Shown: positions 17,243 to 26,580, counted from the stretch's first letter. The stretch: DNA of 64,000 bases from Flavobacterium soyae (GCF_021245985.1 NZ_JAJQXA010000019.1:1-64000); one strand, 5' to 3'. Translations and numbers: made by a program. The notes: generated from the sequence alone by a model not told the origin.

Positions 17243-18418
17243 CTATCTTCTTCCAGAATTACCATTAGCAGGTCTAGGCGCTGCCGATTGTGTTTGTCTA
17301 GGTGCCGCCTGTCGTGTAGACGGATTGGCCGGAGCTGCCGGTCTTGCTGCTGGCTGTGCCGGTTTTACAGCAGGTCGTGTGGACGGATTAGCTGGAGTAA
17401 CCGGACGTGTTACAGGTTGTGCCGGCCTTACAGCGGGTTTTGTTGTACCTGGCCTGGTCGATGGATCTGCAGGACGAGTTACGGGCCTGGTTGTACCTCC
17501 GGGTCTGGTAGAGGGATTCGCAGGGCGTACTCCCGGTTTAGTTGTGTTTCCTGGTCTGGCTGGTCTTGGTGATGTAACCGGTGCCGGTCTTTTATAATCT
17601 CTGCCATTGTAGGTAGTATTATAACGCCCGTTAACCCGATTATCCCTAACGACTACTGATGTATTTCTTCTGCTTGCATAAGTATTATAATATCTGGGAT
17701 TTCTTATAACAGTTGTTCTTCTATAATAACGGTCATTATAATAATGTCCGTGATACCCCCAATAGTCATGGTAATAAACCGGACGCCAAGGGTGCCAGTA
17801 CGGAGGATAATATCCCCAATACCAAGGAGATCTGTAGACTACATATACAGGAGAAAACAAAAACACCACTACCGGCCATGTACTCACGCCGGCGCTTACA
17901 TAACTTGTCGTATTGTAATTATTGGTTGTATTATTATTTACAATTACAGCAGCATCTCCTTTATAACCAGGATTTGGTGTTCCTGAAACAGTATCTGAAG
18001 GTTCTACAATATAATTTTTACCATATAAATCTTTATCTCCAATAATCTGGATATGCACATTATTCTTTTTATCTTTATCTACTTCTATAACCGCAATATC
18101 TTGTGTCTCTGTATTATTTACAGCAGTCTGAAGCACAATTACATGGGTATTTCCTTCTTTATGACTCTCTATTTCAATATAATCGGTCTGCCCGTCATTA
18201 TTTAAATCTAAATTATTAATCTTACTATCCGGATCATTTAATGTTTTTTCAAAATCTTCTAAGGTTTTAGATTTTTGGAAAATATCCAATACGGCATACA
18301 GATTAAGATTATCTCCCGGAAGACCTAAAGCAACCGGTTCATTATCTGTTTGAGAAAATAAAGGAATACTAAATAAACCAGCCGCTATAACAACTAGAAA
18401 TAAGGCTCTTTTCTTCAT
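17243..18418 (-). CDS. Secreted protein with aromatic-rich centre and Pro/Ala/Arg repeats
   Basis: The 391-residue product has a signal peptide (cleavage near FSQ, about residue 23), a folded N-terminal region (about 24-165) with an EF-hand-like acidic loop LDLNNDGQTDYIEI, and a hydrophobic segment VSTWPVVVFLFSPVYVVY at about 176-193. A strikingly Tyr/Trp/His/Arg-rich stretch follows (about 194-250, for example SPWYWGYYPPYWHPW). The last about 110 residues are low-complexity, with PANPSTRP or PADPSTRP recurring at about 12-20-residue spacing. No family name is certain. Such tails in secreted proteins often bind cell wall or anionic polymer; this is inference. It is a stand-alone gene with no terminator visible close by. 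Confidence 0.75.
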   Translation of the reverse strand: MKKRALFLVVIAAGLFSIPLFSQTDNEPVALGLPGDNLNLYAVLDIFQKSKTLEDFEKTLNDPDSKINNLDLNNDGQTDYIEIESHKEGNTHVIVLQTAVNNTETQDIAVIEVDKDKKNNVHIQIIGDKDLYGKNYIVEPSDTVSGTPNPGYKGDAAVIVNNNTTNNYNTTSYVSAGVSTWPVVVFLFSPVYVVYRSPWYWGYYPPYWHPWRPVYYHDYWGYHGHYYNDRYYRRTTVIRNPRYYNTYASRRNTSVVVRDNRVNGRYNTTYNGRDYKRPAPVTSPRPARPGNTTKPGVRPANPSTRPGGTTRPVTRPADPSTRPGTTKPAVRPAQPVTRPVTPANPSTRPAVKPAQPAARPAAPANPSTRQAAPRQTQSAAPRPANGNSGRR

Positions 18419-18570
18419 GTTAATAAATTAGTTAATTTGGAAATAATATCACTAAGGTATAAAAAAACTTACAAAGTTTAACAATGCTGTAAAACTTTAT
18501 ACACTTTCTGTTTTATACTATAAATTACTAAAATTCCTCAAACCCTTTTCTCTATTTACCTAAAAAACAA

Positions 18571-18602
18571 AAAAGCACAAGAGTAAAATTTCTTGTGCTT
18601 TT
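18571..18602 (-). terminator. Terminator of the ABC-F gene
   Basis: An 11-bp stem (AAAAGCACAAG and CTTGTGCTTTT) with a 10-nt loop is followed leftward by a T-rich run. It lies about 20 bases after the stop of the leftward ATPase gene. Confidence 0.85.
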
Positions 18603-18623
18603 AAAATGATATCTTTCAATTAT

Positions 18624-20258
18624 TTATTTTTCTATTTCTCGCATAGAATCCATTTTTTTGTGGGCAAGGAAACCTGCAACATCTTCAAAATGTTCTTTTA
18701 CTCGTTTGTTTCCAAATTCAAATACTTTAGTTGCCAATCCGTCAAGGAAATCACGGTCGTGCGAAACCAAGATTAGGGTTCCGTCGAAATCGCGTAAAGC
18801 ATCTTTTATAATGTCTTTGGTTTTCATATCTAAGTGATTCGAAGGCTCATCGAGAATTAACAGGTTAACTGGCTCTAACAGTAGTTTAATCATTGCCAAA
18901 CGAGTTTTTTCTCCTCCTGAAAGTACTTTTACTTTTTTGGTAATATCATCGCCCTGAAACATAAATGCCCCTAAAATATTTTTTATCTGTGTACGGATAT
19001 CTCCAACTGCAATGGCATCGATTGTTTCAAAAATGGTTGCGTTTTCATCTAATAATGAGGCCTGGTTTTGTGCAAAATATCCAATTTGTGCGTTATGCCC
19101 AATTTCAACACTTCCTGAATCAACGCCAATTTCTTTCATAATCGCTTTGATCATGGTCGATTTTCCTTCTCCGTTTTTTCCAACAAAAGCTACTTTCTGA
19201 CCGCGCTCAATTACGATATTGGCATCTTTAAAAACCACATGGCCACCGTATGATTTTGCCATTTCTTTTACAATAACCGGGTATTGTCCAGAACGTGCTG
19301 CCGGCGGAAATTTTAAACGTAATGCCGACGTATCGACTTCATCTACCTGAACAATCTCTAATTTTTCAAGCATTTTTACACGAGACTGAACGGCATCTGT
19401 TTTTGAGAACGTTCCTTTAAAACGATCGATAAAGGCTCTGTTATCAGCAATCATTTTCTGCTGTTCATCGTATGCTTTCTGCTGGTGAATACGACGGTCT
19501 TTTCTTAGTTCTAAGTAATGAGAATATTTTGCTTTATAATCGTAAATTCTTCCCATTGTTACTTCGATCGTACGGTTTGTAATATTATCTACAAACGCTC
19601 TGTCGTGCGAAATTACCACAACCGCTTTTGCTGAATTTACCAAAAACTCTTCTAACCATTGGATACTTTCAATATCCATGTGGTTGGTTGGCTCATCCAG
19701 TAAAATCAAGTCTGGTTTTTGCAATAGGATTTTTGCCAGTTCGATACGCATTCTCCATCCTCCGGAAAATTCAGAAGTTTGTCTTGTGAAATCTTCACGT
19801 TCGAAACCTAAACCAGCTAAAATTTTCTCAACTTCGGCTTCGTAATTTACTTCTTCAATAGCATAATATTTCTCGCTTAAGTCTGAAACTCTTTCGATCA
19901 GTTTCATATATTCGTCACTTTCGTAATCGGTACGAACGGTTAACTGCTCGTTGATTTCGTCAATTTCGGCTTTCATTTTAAAAATCTCACCAAAGGCTTT
20001 AGATGCTTCTTCCATTACAGTCGAACCGTCTTTTGTCAATAAATGCTGAGGCAGATAAGCTACAACGGCATCTTTTGGCGTAGAAATACTTCCGGTAGAA
20101 GGTTTGCTTTGTCCTGCTATAATTTTTAAAAGTGTCGATTTTCCCGCACCATTTTTACCCATAAGGGCAATTTTATCATTTTCATTGATAGCAAAAGAGA
20201 CATCGCTAAAAAGTGTAGTCCCGCCAAACTGAACCGAAATATCGTTAACTGTAATCAT
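18624..20258 (-). CDS. ABC-F family ATPase
   Basis: This 544-residue cytoplasmic protein has two ABC nucleotide-binding domains and no membrane segment. Domain 1 has Walker A GKNGAGKST (about 34-42), signature FSGGW and Walker B LILLDEPTNHMD. Domain 2 has Walker A GKNGEGKST, signature LSGGEKTR and LLILDEPSNHLD. The two are joined by a charged helical linker (about 245-310: RKDRRIHQQKAYDEQQKMIA) that in ABC-F proteins reaches into the ribosomal E site. ABC-F proteins act on ribosomes in translation control or antibiotic protection. The YbiT/YkpA/Uup subclass cannot be separated by eye, and nothing in the context indicates drug resistance. It is monocistronic. Confidence 0.93.
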   Translation of the reverse strand: MITVNDISVQFGGTTLFSDVSFAINENDKIALMGKNGAGKSTLLKIIAGQSKPSTGSISTPKDAVVAYLPQHLLTKDGSTVMEEASKAFGEIFKMKAEIDEINEQLTVRTDYESDEYMKLIERVSDLSEKYYAIEEVNYEAEVEKILAGLGFEREDFTRQTSEFSGGWRMRIELAKILLQKPDLILLDEPTNHMDIESIQWLEEFLVNSAKAVVVISHDRAFVDNITNRTIEVTMGRIYDYKAKYSHYLELRKDRRIHQQKAYDEQQKMIADNRAFIDRFKGTFSKTDAVQSRVKMLEKLEIVQVDEVDTSALRLKFPPAARSGQYPVIVKEMAKSYGGHVVFKDANIVIERGQKVAFVGKNGEGKSTMIKAIMKEIGVDSGSVEIGHNAQIGYFAQNQASLLDENATIFETIDAIAVGDIRTQIKNILGAFMFQGDDITKKVKVLSGGEKTRLAMIKLLLEPVNLLILDEPSNHLDMKTKDIIKDALRDFDGTLILVSHDRDFLDGLATKVFEFGNKRVKEHFEDVAGFLAHKKMDSMREIEK

Positions 20259-20910
20259 TATCTTCTGTGAATTTGTTTTATCGGTTAATCGTTTATTGAC
20301 TACCTGTTTTTTTCGTGCTGCAAAGATAGATTAATTAGATAATTAGGCAATTAGAAAATGTAGCAATTTATTAATTAGATAATTTTGAGAATGCGGCTAT
20401 TAGAAAATTTTCTTTTTTGCCACAGATTAAAGGATTTTCACTGATTATTTTTTCAAGAATAAACTTTTGAGAAAAAATCTTTTTTAATCTTTTTAATCTG
20501 TGGCAAAACAAAAAAATGTTTTTATTCTATTTTTTTGACCGGATTAAAATCCGTCCCTACAATATAGCTAGAGCCGAAGGCTCTTGTAAGTTCCGAAGGA
20601 ACGAATTATATTGTAGAGCTGGACTTCAGTCCAGTTAAGAGCAGAAATATAGAATTTGACGAAACATAGATAATTTCAGTTCGGCAGGTTTTTAAAACCT
20701 GTCGTTTTTTTTATTTTACATATTAAACTGGACTGAAGTCCAGCTCTACAATATAATTCGTTCCTTCGGAACTTTAAATGAGAACCTTTGGCTCTTCATA
20801 TTGTTGGGCTCGCTTTTGTTTGGTTACTATGTAAAAAATAAAACCCGGCAGGTTTTTTTAAGACCTGTCGGGTTGAAATTATCTCATTATCAAATTGACT
20901 AATTATCTAA
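20259..20910. repeat. 650-bp gap filled with several palindromic repeat families
   Basis: No gene is visible. The gap holds an inverted repeat starting GCCACAGATTAAAGGATT (20419-20437 with its partner at 20486-20506); a GTAG-headed element read on the minus strand containing GGACGGATTTTAATCCGG (20560-20539); a GTAG element with hairpin CTGGACT-TCA-GTCCAG at 20613-20636 and its inverse at 20726-20749; and two hairpins of the type GGCAGGTTTT/AAAACCTGTC (20682-20704 with a T-run, and 20842-20874). A GTTCCGAAGGAAC hairpin precedes the GTAG element. Confidence 0.85.
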
Positions 20911-22086
20911 TTAATCTTTTCTCCATTTTTTAGTTTCTTCAAAAACATGTTCTAATATTGAAGCCTCGATTTCATCAAAATCAACATTACGTCTTCCCAT
21001 TACCAGCTTTGCCGTTTCAAAAGCTTTTTTGGTTACATACGTAGTAAAACCTGCAGCGCCGCCCCAGGAAAAACTCGGAACAAAGTTTCTGGGAAAACCA
21101 GATCCGAAAATATTAGCACTTACGCCTACTACAGTTCCTGTATTAAACATCGTATTGATTCCGCATTTACTGTGGTCACCCATCATTAAGCCGCAAAACT
21201 GAAGTCCTGTTTTAGCAAAACCTTCTGTTTCATAACTCCACAATTTTACTTCTTCGTAGTTATTTTTCAGGTTTGAGTTATTACTGTCAGCCCCAATATT
21301 ACACCATTCGCCTAAAACTGAATCTCCAAGAAACCCGTCATGACCTTTGTTTGAATTAGCAAACAGAACAGAATTTTTAACCTCTCCCCCTATTCTTGAT
21401 CCCGGGCCAACTGTCGTTGCTCCGTAAACTTTTGCATTTAGTTTTACCTGTGCATTTTCGCACAACGCAAAAGGACCACGAATTACGGTTCCTTCCATGA
21501 TCTCGGTATTCTTACCTATATATATAGGACCGTTTGATGCATTTAGGGTTACAAATTCTAATTTTGCCCCTTCTTCAATAAAAATATTTTCCGGCGCAAT
21601 TGTGTTTACACTTTTAGGAATTGGCTGTGATTTTCTGTCTTCGGTCAGGTAAGCAAAGTCAGCGCGAATAGCAGCGTCATTTTTTGAGAAAATATCCCAA
21701 GTATGCTCTATTGTCAAACATTCACCGTTATATTGAATAATTTCATAGGTATCAAAATCAACTTCTTCCTGGTTTTCTGTTGTGAAAAAAGCAATTACAT
21801 CTTCTCCTTTAAAAATTGCCTGATTGGCTTTTAAGTCAGAAACTAATTCTGCAAGCGCATCATTTGGCAAATACGCAGCATTTATCATTACGTTTTCTTC
21901 CATTTCTACCATTGGAAATTTAGCAGAAAGGTAATCCTCAGTAATAGTTGTTATAGTCGAACCTAAACGAGTTTCCCATTTTTGGCGAATCGTCATAATT
22001 CCGATTAAAATATCAGCCACGGGTCTGGTAAACGTAAAAGGTAATAGAGCATTCCGGACGGGACCGTCAAAAAGAATGTAATTCAT
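20911..22086 (-). CDS. GlmU-like sugar nucleotidyltransferase with LbH acyltransferase-like domain
   Basis: This 391-residue cytoplasmic protein has an N-terminal region (about 1-190) that starts MNYILFDGPVRNALLPFTFTRPVAD, split here as ILFDGP and LPFTFTRPVADI, the signature of the Bacteroidota GlmU-like putative nucleotidyltransferases (PF13562). The C-terminal half is a left-handed beta-helix of hexapeptide repeats (IYIGKNTEIMEGTVIRG, VGPGSRIGGEV, LGEWCNIGADSNNSN, GVSANIFGSGF). The fold suggests attachment of a nucleotide to a sugar phosphate plus an acyltransferase-like domain. Whether it replaces true GlmU in UDP-GlcNAc synthesis cannot be told here. No operon partners are adjacent. Confidence 0.85.
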   Translation of the reverse strand: MNYILFDGPVRNALLPFTFTRPVADILIGIMTIRQKWETRLGSTITTITEDYLSAKFPMVEMEENVMINAAYLPNDALAELVSDLKANQAIFKGEDVIAFFTTENQEEVDFDTYEIIQYNGECLTIEHTWDIFSKNDAAIRADFAYLTEDRKSQPIPKSVNTIAPENIFIEEGAKLEFVTLNASNGPIYIGKNTEIMEGTVIRGPFALCENAQVKLNAKVYGATTVGPGSRIGGEVKNSVLFANSNKGHDGFLGDSVLGEWCNIGADSNNSNLKNNYEEVKLWSYETEGFAKTGLQFCGLMMGDHSKCGINTMFNTGTVVGVSANIFGSGFPRNFVPSFSWGGAAGFTTYVTKKAFETAKLVMGRRNVDFDEIEASILEHVFEETKKWRKD

Positions 22087-22616
22087 AAAATTAATTTAAT
22101 GTGTTAAAATTTGTTTGGTTACCGAGGCCAAAGTTACAAATATTTATGTGTTTCATTAATATATGTTTTTTCTCATAACCGCAAATTCATGATTTTTTAT
22201 ATCCTCTTAAATTTTATTTGATTTAGATTGCGATTATTTGGCTAAAGCCTATTTTAGGTTTGATTTTATAACCTTCAGATAAATCTGAAGGCAATTGAAA
22301 AAAAATAATGTTGTGGAAATAATCAATAGCCAACATCTTTAGATGTTGACAGCTTAGTTAAATTGTGAAGGCTTTAGCCAAATCTTCTCAATTCAATATG
22401 AAAAACATAGCCAGCGGTTTCAACCGCCGGGACGCAATATATTCCACAATCCTTATCCTTCGTCCCTGTTGTTTAAACCACCAGCAATATTTTAAAATCA
22501 GGTTTTTTATTTATTAATAATTTACAAAAAGAAAATTCGTGAATCTGTTGCTATTAAAAATACAGCATAAAAAAAGCCCTCCAAATTGGAAGGCTTTATA
22601 TAATTTTAAACAGCTA
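22087..22616. repeat. 530-bp gap with a cluster of hairpins
   Basis: No gene is visible. An outer inverted pair, TTTGGCTAAAGCCT at about 22237-22250 and AGGCTTTAGCCAAAT at about 22369-22383, encloses two hairpins: CCTTCAGAT-AA-ATCTGAAGG (22272-22291) and CAACATCTTTAGATGTTG (22331-22348). A further palindrome, CAGCGGTTTCAACCGCCG, lies at about 22413-22430 and is related to the palindromes in the 5173-7108 array. Confidence 0.75.
22568..22598 (-). terminator. Terminator of rpmE2
   Basis: A stem AAAGCCCTCC and GGAAGGCTTT (one mismatch) is followed leftward by seven T. It lies 19 bases downstream of the stop codon of the leftward L31 gene. Confidence 0.85.
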
Positions 22617-22871
22617 TTATTTCTTAGCGTGTTTTGCATATTTAGTTTTGAATTTATCAATACGTCCTGCAGTATCGATAAGTTTAGATTTACCAGTATA
22701 AAAAGGGTGAGATGTTCTAGAAATCTCCATTTTTACAACTGGATACTCAACTCCGTCAACTTCAATTGTTTCTTTTGTATCTGCAGTAGATTTAGTGATA
22801 AAAACGTCATCATTTGACATGTCTTTAAATGCAACTAATCTGTAATTTTCTGGGTGAATTCCTTTTTTCAT
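22617..22871 (-). CDS. rpmE2: 50S ribosomal protein L31 type B
   Basis: This 84-residue protein begins MKKGIHPENYRLVAFKDMSN and contains SRTSHPFYTGKSKLIDTAGR and the basic end FKTKYAKHAKK. It is the length and type of the zinc-free (B type) L31, since the CxxC cysteines of type A are absent. L31 joins the two ribosomal subunits. In many bacteria the type B form is induced in zinc shortage; here it may be the only copy, so no Zur control is assumed, and I see no Zur-like palindrome in front. A good promoter is present at 22988-23016. Confidence 0.96.
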   Translation of the reverse strand: MKKGIHPENYRLVAFKDMSNDDVFITKSTADTKETIEVDGVEYPVVKMEISRTSHPFYTGKSKLIDTAGRIDKFKTKYAKHAKK

Positions 22872-22987
22872 CTTTCTTTTTATTTATTGTTCAGAACATT
22901 TTTATTTTGAAGCTTTTTCATGGTTAGAAAAAGGTATAAACAAACGATGCTCTTTTTTGTTTAAAATTTTAATTAATTTTGAGTGTG

Positions 22988-23016
22988 CAAATTTACAATT
23001 CTTTTTTAATAAACAA
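22988..23016 (-). promoter_or_regulatory. Promoter of rpmE2
   Basis: On the minus strand TTG (23016-23014), an 18-nt spacer and TAAATTTG (22995-22988) fit the Bacteroidota consensus. The start codon of rpmE2 lies about 115 bases downstream. Confidence 0.7.
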
Positions 23017-23065
23017 ATACTTAGCGTACTTTTTTTTAGTTAAATTCAAAAAGCTTTTTTTCTCC

Positions 23066-23093
23066 TTGATTATATTGGGAATTGCTATATTTG
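23066..23093 (+). promoter_or_regulatory. Promoter of the DUF4199-glycosyltransferase operon
   Basis: TTG (23066-23068), a 17-nt spacer and TATATTTG (23086-23093) place the transcription start near 23100. This rules out the in-frame upstream ATG at 23082 as a translation start and supports the Met at 23121. Confidence 0.75.
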
Positions 23094-23120
23094 TGGATTA
23101 ATTTTAAAACATATAGAAAT

Positions 23121-23651
23121 ATGATTAATGAAGTTATAAAAAGAAATGGTATTACTTATGGTGTAATGATTGGAATTACATCTGCTTTGTTTACTGCGAC
23201 TATATATGCTATTGATTTAAACTTATTTACAGCTTGGTGGATGGGATTAATAGGTTTAGCTATAAATGTTACTATCAGCATCATTCTACTTTCTAAAACC
23301 AAGAAAGCATTAAATGGTGTTTTTACTTTTAAGGAAGCTTTTACCACTTATTTTATAGCAGCTGTAATTGGTATTTTGATTTCTACTTCTTTTAATATCA
23401 TTCTATTTAACGTTATTGATCCGGGCGCAAAAGATACTTTGAGCGAAATAATGATAAAATATACCGTAAACATGATGCAGAAATTTGGCGCTCCGGCTTC
23501 GTCTATTAACGAAGCAATTGCCAAAATGAAAGTAAGCAATCCTTATTCGACAATCGAATTGCTAAAAGGATCTGCTTTTGCTATTGTAATAAGTTCAATT
23601 TTCGGATTAATTTTCGCTGCGTTTTTTAAAAGCAAATCTACACAAGAATAA
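23121..23651 (+). CDS. DUF4199 family membrane protein
   Basis: Starting at 23121 (MINEVIKRNGITYGVMIG), the product has 176 residues and four membrane helices (about 12-30, 35-55, 75-95 and 150-170). Its N-terminal helix after a short amphipathic start, and the loop following FTFKEAFTTYFIAA, fit the DUF4199 family of Bacteroidota. The function is unknown. It lies only 9 bp before a glycosyltransferase gene on the same strand; the pair is probably one operon, which suggests a supporting role in lipid-linked sugar transfer. Confidence 0.8.
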   Translation: MINEVIKRNGITYGVMIGITSALFTATIYAIDLNLFTAWWMGLIGLAINVTISIILLSKTKKALNGVFTFKEAFTTYFIAAVIGILISTSFNIILFNVIDPGAKDTLSEIMIKYTVNMMQKFGAPASSINEAIAKMKVSNPYSTIELLKGSAFAIVISSIFGLIFAAFFKSKSTQE

Positions 23652-23660
23652 AATTTATAA

Positions 23661-24608
23661 ATGAATCTATCTATACTTATACCGCTTCTAAACGAGGAGG
23701 AATCGCTTCAAGAACTCTACACATGGATTATTAAAGTGATGCAGTCTAACAATTACTCTTATGAAATCATTTTTGTAGATGATGGAAGTACGGATGATTC
23801 TTGGAATATTATTGAAAGTTTTTCTAACGAAAATCCAAATGTAAAAGGGATTCGTTTCATGAAGAATTTTGGAAAATCGCAGGCCCTGCATGCTGGTTTC
23901 GCAAAAGCAAAAGGCGATGTTATCATTACTATGGATGCCGATCTGCAGGATAGCCCGGATGAAATTCCTGAATTATACGAAATGATTACCAAAGAGAGGT
24001 TCGATTTGGTTTCGGGTTGGAAAAAGAAACGTTATGACTCTGTTGTAGCAAAAAATCTACCTTCAAAGTTATTTAACTGGGCTGCCAGAAAAACTTCTGG
24101 TGTTGAGCTGAATGATTTTAACTGCGGATTAAAAGCCTATAAAAATGCCGTTGTAAAAAACATTGAAGTTTCGGGCGAAATGCACCGATATATTCCGGTT
24201 TTGGCAAAAAACGCCGGTTTCAATAAAATTGGAGAAAAGGTAGTAATTCATCAGGCTCGTAAATATGGCGAAACTAAATTTGGAATGGATCGTTTTATAA
24301 ACGGTTTTCTGGATTTGATTACAATTTGGTTTTTATCAAGATTTGGAAAAAGACCAATGCACTTATTTGGTTTATTGGGATCTATCATGTTTTTAATTGG
24401 GTTTTTACTTGCCTTGTATTTAGGAATCGACAAGTTATTTATTAACAAAACCAGCAGATTAATTACAGAAAGACCTCATTTTTATTTATCAATAACAGCA
24501 ATGATTATAGGAACGCAGTTATTTTTAGCCGGCTTTTTGGGCGAAATTATTCTGCGTACCAAAAGCAACGAAGCACGTTATAAAATATCACGAGAGGTTA
24601 ATTTTTAA
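23661..24608 (+). CDS. Polyprenyl-phosphate type family 2 glycosyltransferase
   Basis: The 315-residue protein has an N-terminal GT-A domain: LSILIPLLNEEESL (about 3-16), the nucleotide-binding FVDDGSTDDSW (about 38-48), and the catalytic acid motif ITMDADLQDSPDEIPEL (about 88-104). Two C-terminal membrane helices follow (about 234-254 and 275-295). This is the layout of DPM1/GtrB/ArnC-like enzymes that move a sugar from a nucleotide donor to a polyprenyl phosphate at the cytoplasmic face. The sugar is not readable. It follows a DUF4199 gene by 9 bp. Downstream genes (a phosphosugar mutase, then a lipid exporter) are loosely related in theme but have separate control regions. Confidence 0.9.
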   Translation: MNLSILIPLLNEEESLQELYTWIIKVMQSNNYSYEIIFVDDGSTDDSWNIIESFSNENPNVKGIRFMKNFGKSQALHAGFAKAKGDVIITMDADLQDSPDEIPELYEMITKERFDLVSGWKKKRYDSVVAKNLPSKLFNWAARKTSGVELNDFNCGLKAYKNAVVKNIEVSGEMHRYIPVLAKNAGFNKIGEKVVIHQARKYGETKFGMDRFINGFLDLITIWFLSRFGKRPMHLFGLLGSIMFLIGFLLALYLGIDKLFINKTSRLITERPHFYLSITAMIIGTQLFLAGFLGEIILRTKSNEARYKISREVNF

Positions 24609-24789
24609 CGTAAAGCCCCAGCCATCAAGGGAACGGCATCTCCCAATTTAAAAAAACAAAGCTTTTTAGCCGTAGTTTTTATTAATCGGGAATAAAGCAG
24701 ACAGCGGACACGAGCGAAAGTGAACTGACGAAATAATTGGTTCCTGAAAAATCTTATCTTTAATTTAGAACATTAAAAATACATTTAAA

Positions 24790-26517
24790 ATGAATATTGC
24801 ACCTAATATATTAAACGCAGTAAACGAATGGCTGACGCCAACATTTGATCAGGAAACGCAGGCAGCGGTAAAAGAATTAATGACTACTTCACCAAAGGAC
24901 CTTGAGGAAAGTTTTTATAAAAACCTTGAATTTGGAACCGGCGGTATGCGCGGCGTTATGGGCGTAGGAAACAACAGGATTAACAAATATACACTTGGAA
25001 AAAACACTCAGGGTTTATCTGATTATTTACATGAGGTTTTTCCAAACCAGCCTTTAAAAGTTGTTATTGCTTACGACTGCCGTCATAACAGTAATACTTT
25101 GGCAAAAGTGGTTGCTGATGTTTTTTCGGCAAACGGAATTCAGGTTTACTTATTCTCAGATTTAAGACCTACTCCAGAATTGTCTTTTGCACTTAAATAT
25201 TTGGGATGCCAATGCGGAATTGTTCTTACGGCTTCGCATAACCCACCAGAATACAATGGATATAAAGTGTACTGGCAGGATGGCGGACAAATTGTTCCTC
25301 CACAAGACGCTGAAATCATTAACGTAATTGAAAACTTAGAGTACCATAAAATTAAGTTCAGCGCAAACGAAAGTTTAATTCAATATATTGATACTGAAAT
25401 TGATAAAGCGTTTGTGAAATCGTCTATCGAAAACGCAGGTTTTAACACTCCGGCTGAAGCCAAAGATAATCTGCATATTGTTTTTACTTCACTGCACGGA
25501 ACTTCTATAAAATCTATTCCTGATACTTTATCTCAGGCTGGATATAAAAATGTTCATATTGTACCGGAGCAGGCAGTTCCAGACGGAGATTTCCCAACTG
25601 TAAAATCTCCAAACCCAGAAGAACCTGAGGCCTTGACAATGGCTTTGGCCCTGGCAGACAAAACAAATTCTGATATCGTTGTGGGTACAGATCCTGACTG
25701 TGACCGTTTAGGTGTTGCGGTTAGAAACAACGACGGTAAAATGATTTTGCTTAACGGAAACCAAACGATGATTTTAATGACTTCTTTCCTTTTAAAACAA
25801 TGGAAAAAGGCCGGAAAAATTAACGGTAAACAATTTGTAGGCTCAACTATTGTTTCGACTCCAATGATGATGGAACTAGCTACAAGCTATGGCGTTGAAT
25901 GCAAAGTTGGATTAACAGGATTTAAATGGATCGCTAAAATGATCAAAGATTTTCCTGAACTTCAGTTTATTGGCGGAGGTGAAGAAAGTTTTGGTTTTAT
26001 GGTTGGCGATGCTGTAAGAGACAAAGATGCCGTTGCTGCCACCTTATTAATATGCGAAGTTGCTGCTCAGGCAAAAGCTGCGGGAAGCTCTGTTTACAAA
26101 GAACTTTTACAACTTTATGTTGAAAATGGTTTCTACAAAGAATATTTAGTTTCACTGACTAAAAAAGGAATGGAAGGTTTACAGGAAATTAATCAGATGA
26201 TGATTGATTTACGTGAAAATCCTCTGAAAGAAATCAACGGTCAGCGTGTAATTATGGTTGAAGATTATCAATCATCGACAGCATTGAATTTATTGACAAA
26301 TGAAGTATCTGAAATGGATATTCCGAAATCGAATGTATTGATTTATTACACAGAAGACGGATCTAAAATTTGTGCAAGACCTAGTGGAACCGAACCTAAA
26401 ATTAAATTCTACATCAGCGTAAATGCCGAATTAGAATCGGTTTTAGATTTTGATGCCGCCGAAAGTTTCTTAGACAAAAAAATACAGAATATCATTGCAG
26501 ATATGCAATTGAAATAA
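24790..26517 (+). CDS. Phosphohexomutase (phosphoglucomutase/phosphomannomutase family)
   Basis: This 575-residue cytoplasmic enzyme carries all four signature loops of alpha-D-phosphohexomutases: the phosphoserine loop LTASHNPPEYNGYK (about 150-163), the metal-binding loop VGTDPDCDRLGV (about 300-311), the sugar-binding loop GGGEESFGF (about 398-406) and the phosphate-binding loop ARPSGTEPKIKF (about 533-544). It interconverts sugar 1- and 6-phosphates. The length of about 575 and the N-terminal EESFYKNLEFGTGGMRG motif match the PgcA/PGM2-like branch, which prefers glucose or ribose phosphates, but exact substrate use is uncertain. Confidence 0.93.
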   Translation: MNIAPNILNAVNEWLTPTFDQETQAAVKELMTTSPKDLEESFYKNLEFGTGGMRGVMGVGNNRINKYTLGKNTQGLSDYLHEVFPNQPLKVVIAYDCRHNSNTLAKVVADVFSANGIQVYLFSDLRPTPELSFALKYLGCQCGIVLTASHNPPEYNGYKVYWQDGGQIVPPQDAEIINVIENLEYHKIKFSANESLIQYIDTEIDKAFVKSSIENAGFNTPAEAKDNLHIVFTSLHGTSIKSIPDTLSQAGYKNVHIVPEQAVPDGDFPTVKSPNPEEPEALTMALALADKTNSDIVVGTDPDCDRLGVAVRNNDGKMILLNGNQTMILMTSFLLKQWKKAGKINGKQFVGSTIVSTPMMMELATSYGVECKVGLTGFKWIAKMIKDFPELQFIGGGEESFGFMVGDAVRDKDAVAATLLICEVAAQAKAAGSSVYKELLQLYVENGFYKEYLVSLTKKGMEGLQEINQMMIDLRENPLKEINGQRVIMVEDYQSSTALNLLTNEVSEMDIPKSNVLIYYTEDGSKICARPSGTEPKIKFYISVNAELESVLDFDAAESFLDKKIQNIIADMQLK

Positions 26518-26553
26518 AAAAACGAGTGATAAACTCTTTAAAATACCTATCAC

Positions 26554-26580
26554 AGTTGAGCAGAGAATATCTGCTCAACT
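26554..26580 (+). terminator. Hairpin after the phosphohexomutase gene
   Basis: A perfect 11-bp stem (AGTTGAGCAGA and TCTGCTCAACT) with a GAATA loop starts 37 bases after the stop. It is followed by an AT-rich stretch but not a clean T-run, so it may be a weak terminator. Confidence 0.5.

Noticed and set aside
17288..17597. Two rightward frames rich in Cys/Arg or Gly/Ala
   Set aside because: They are opposite-strand readings of the Pro/Ala/Arg repeat tail; composition bias explains them.
18624..20258. Antibiotic resistance ABC-F protein
   Set aside because: Domain signatures cannot separate resistance from housekeeping ABC-F types, and the context shows no resistance genes or leader peptide.
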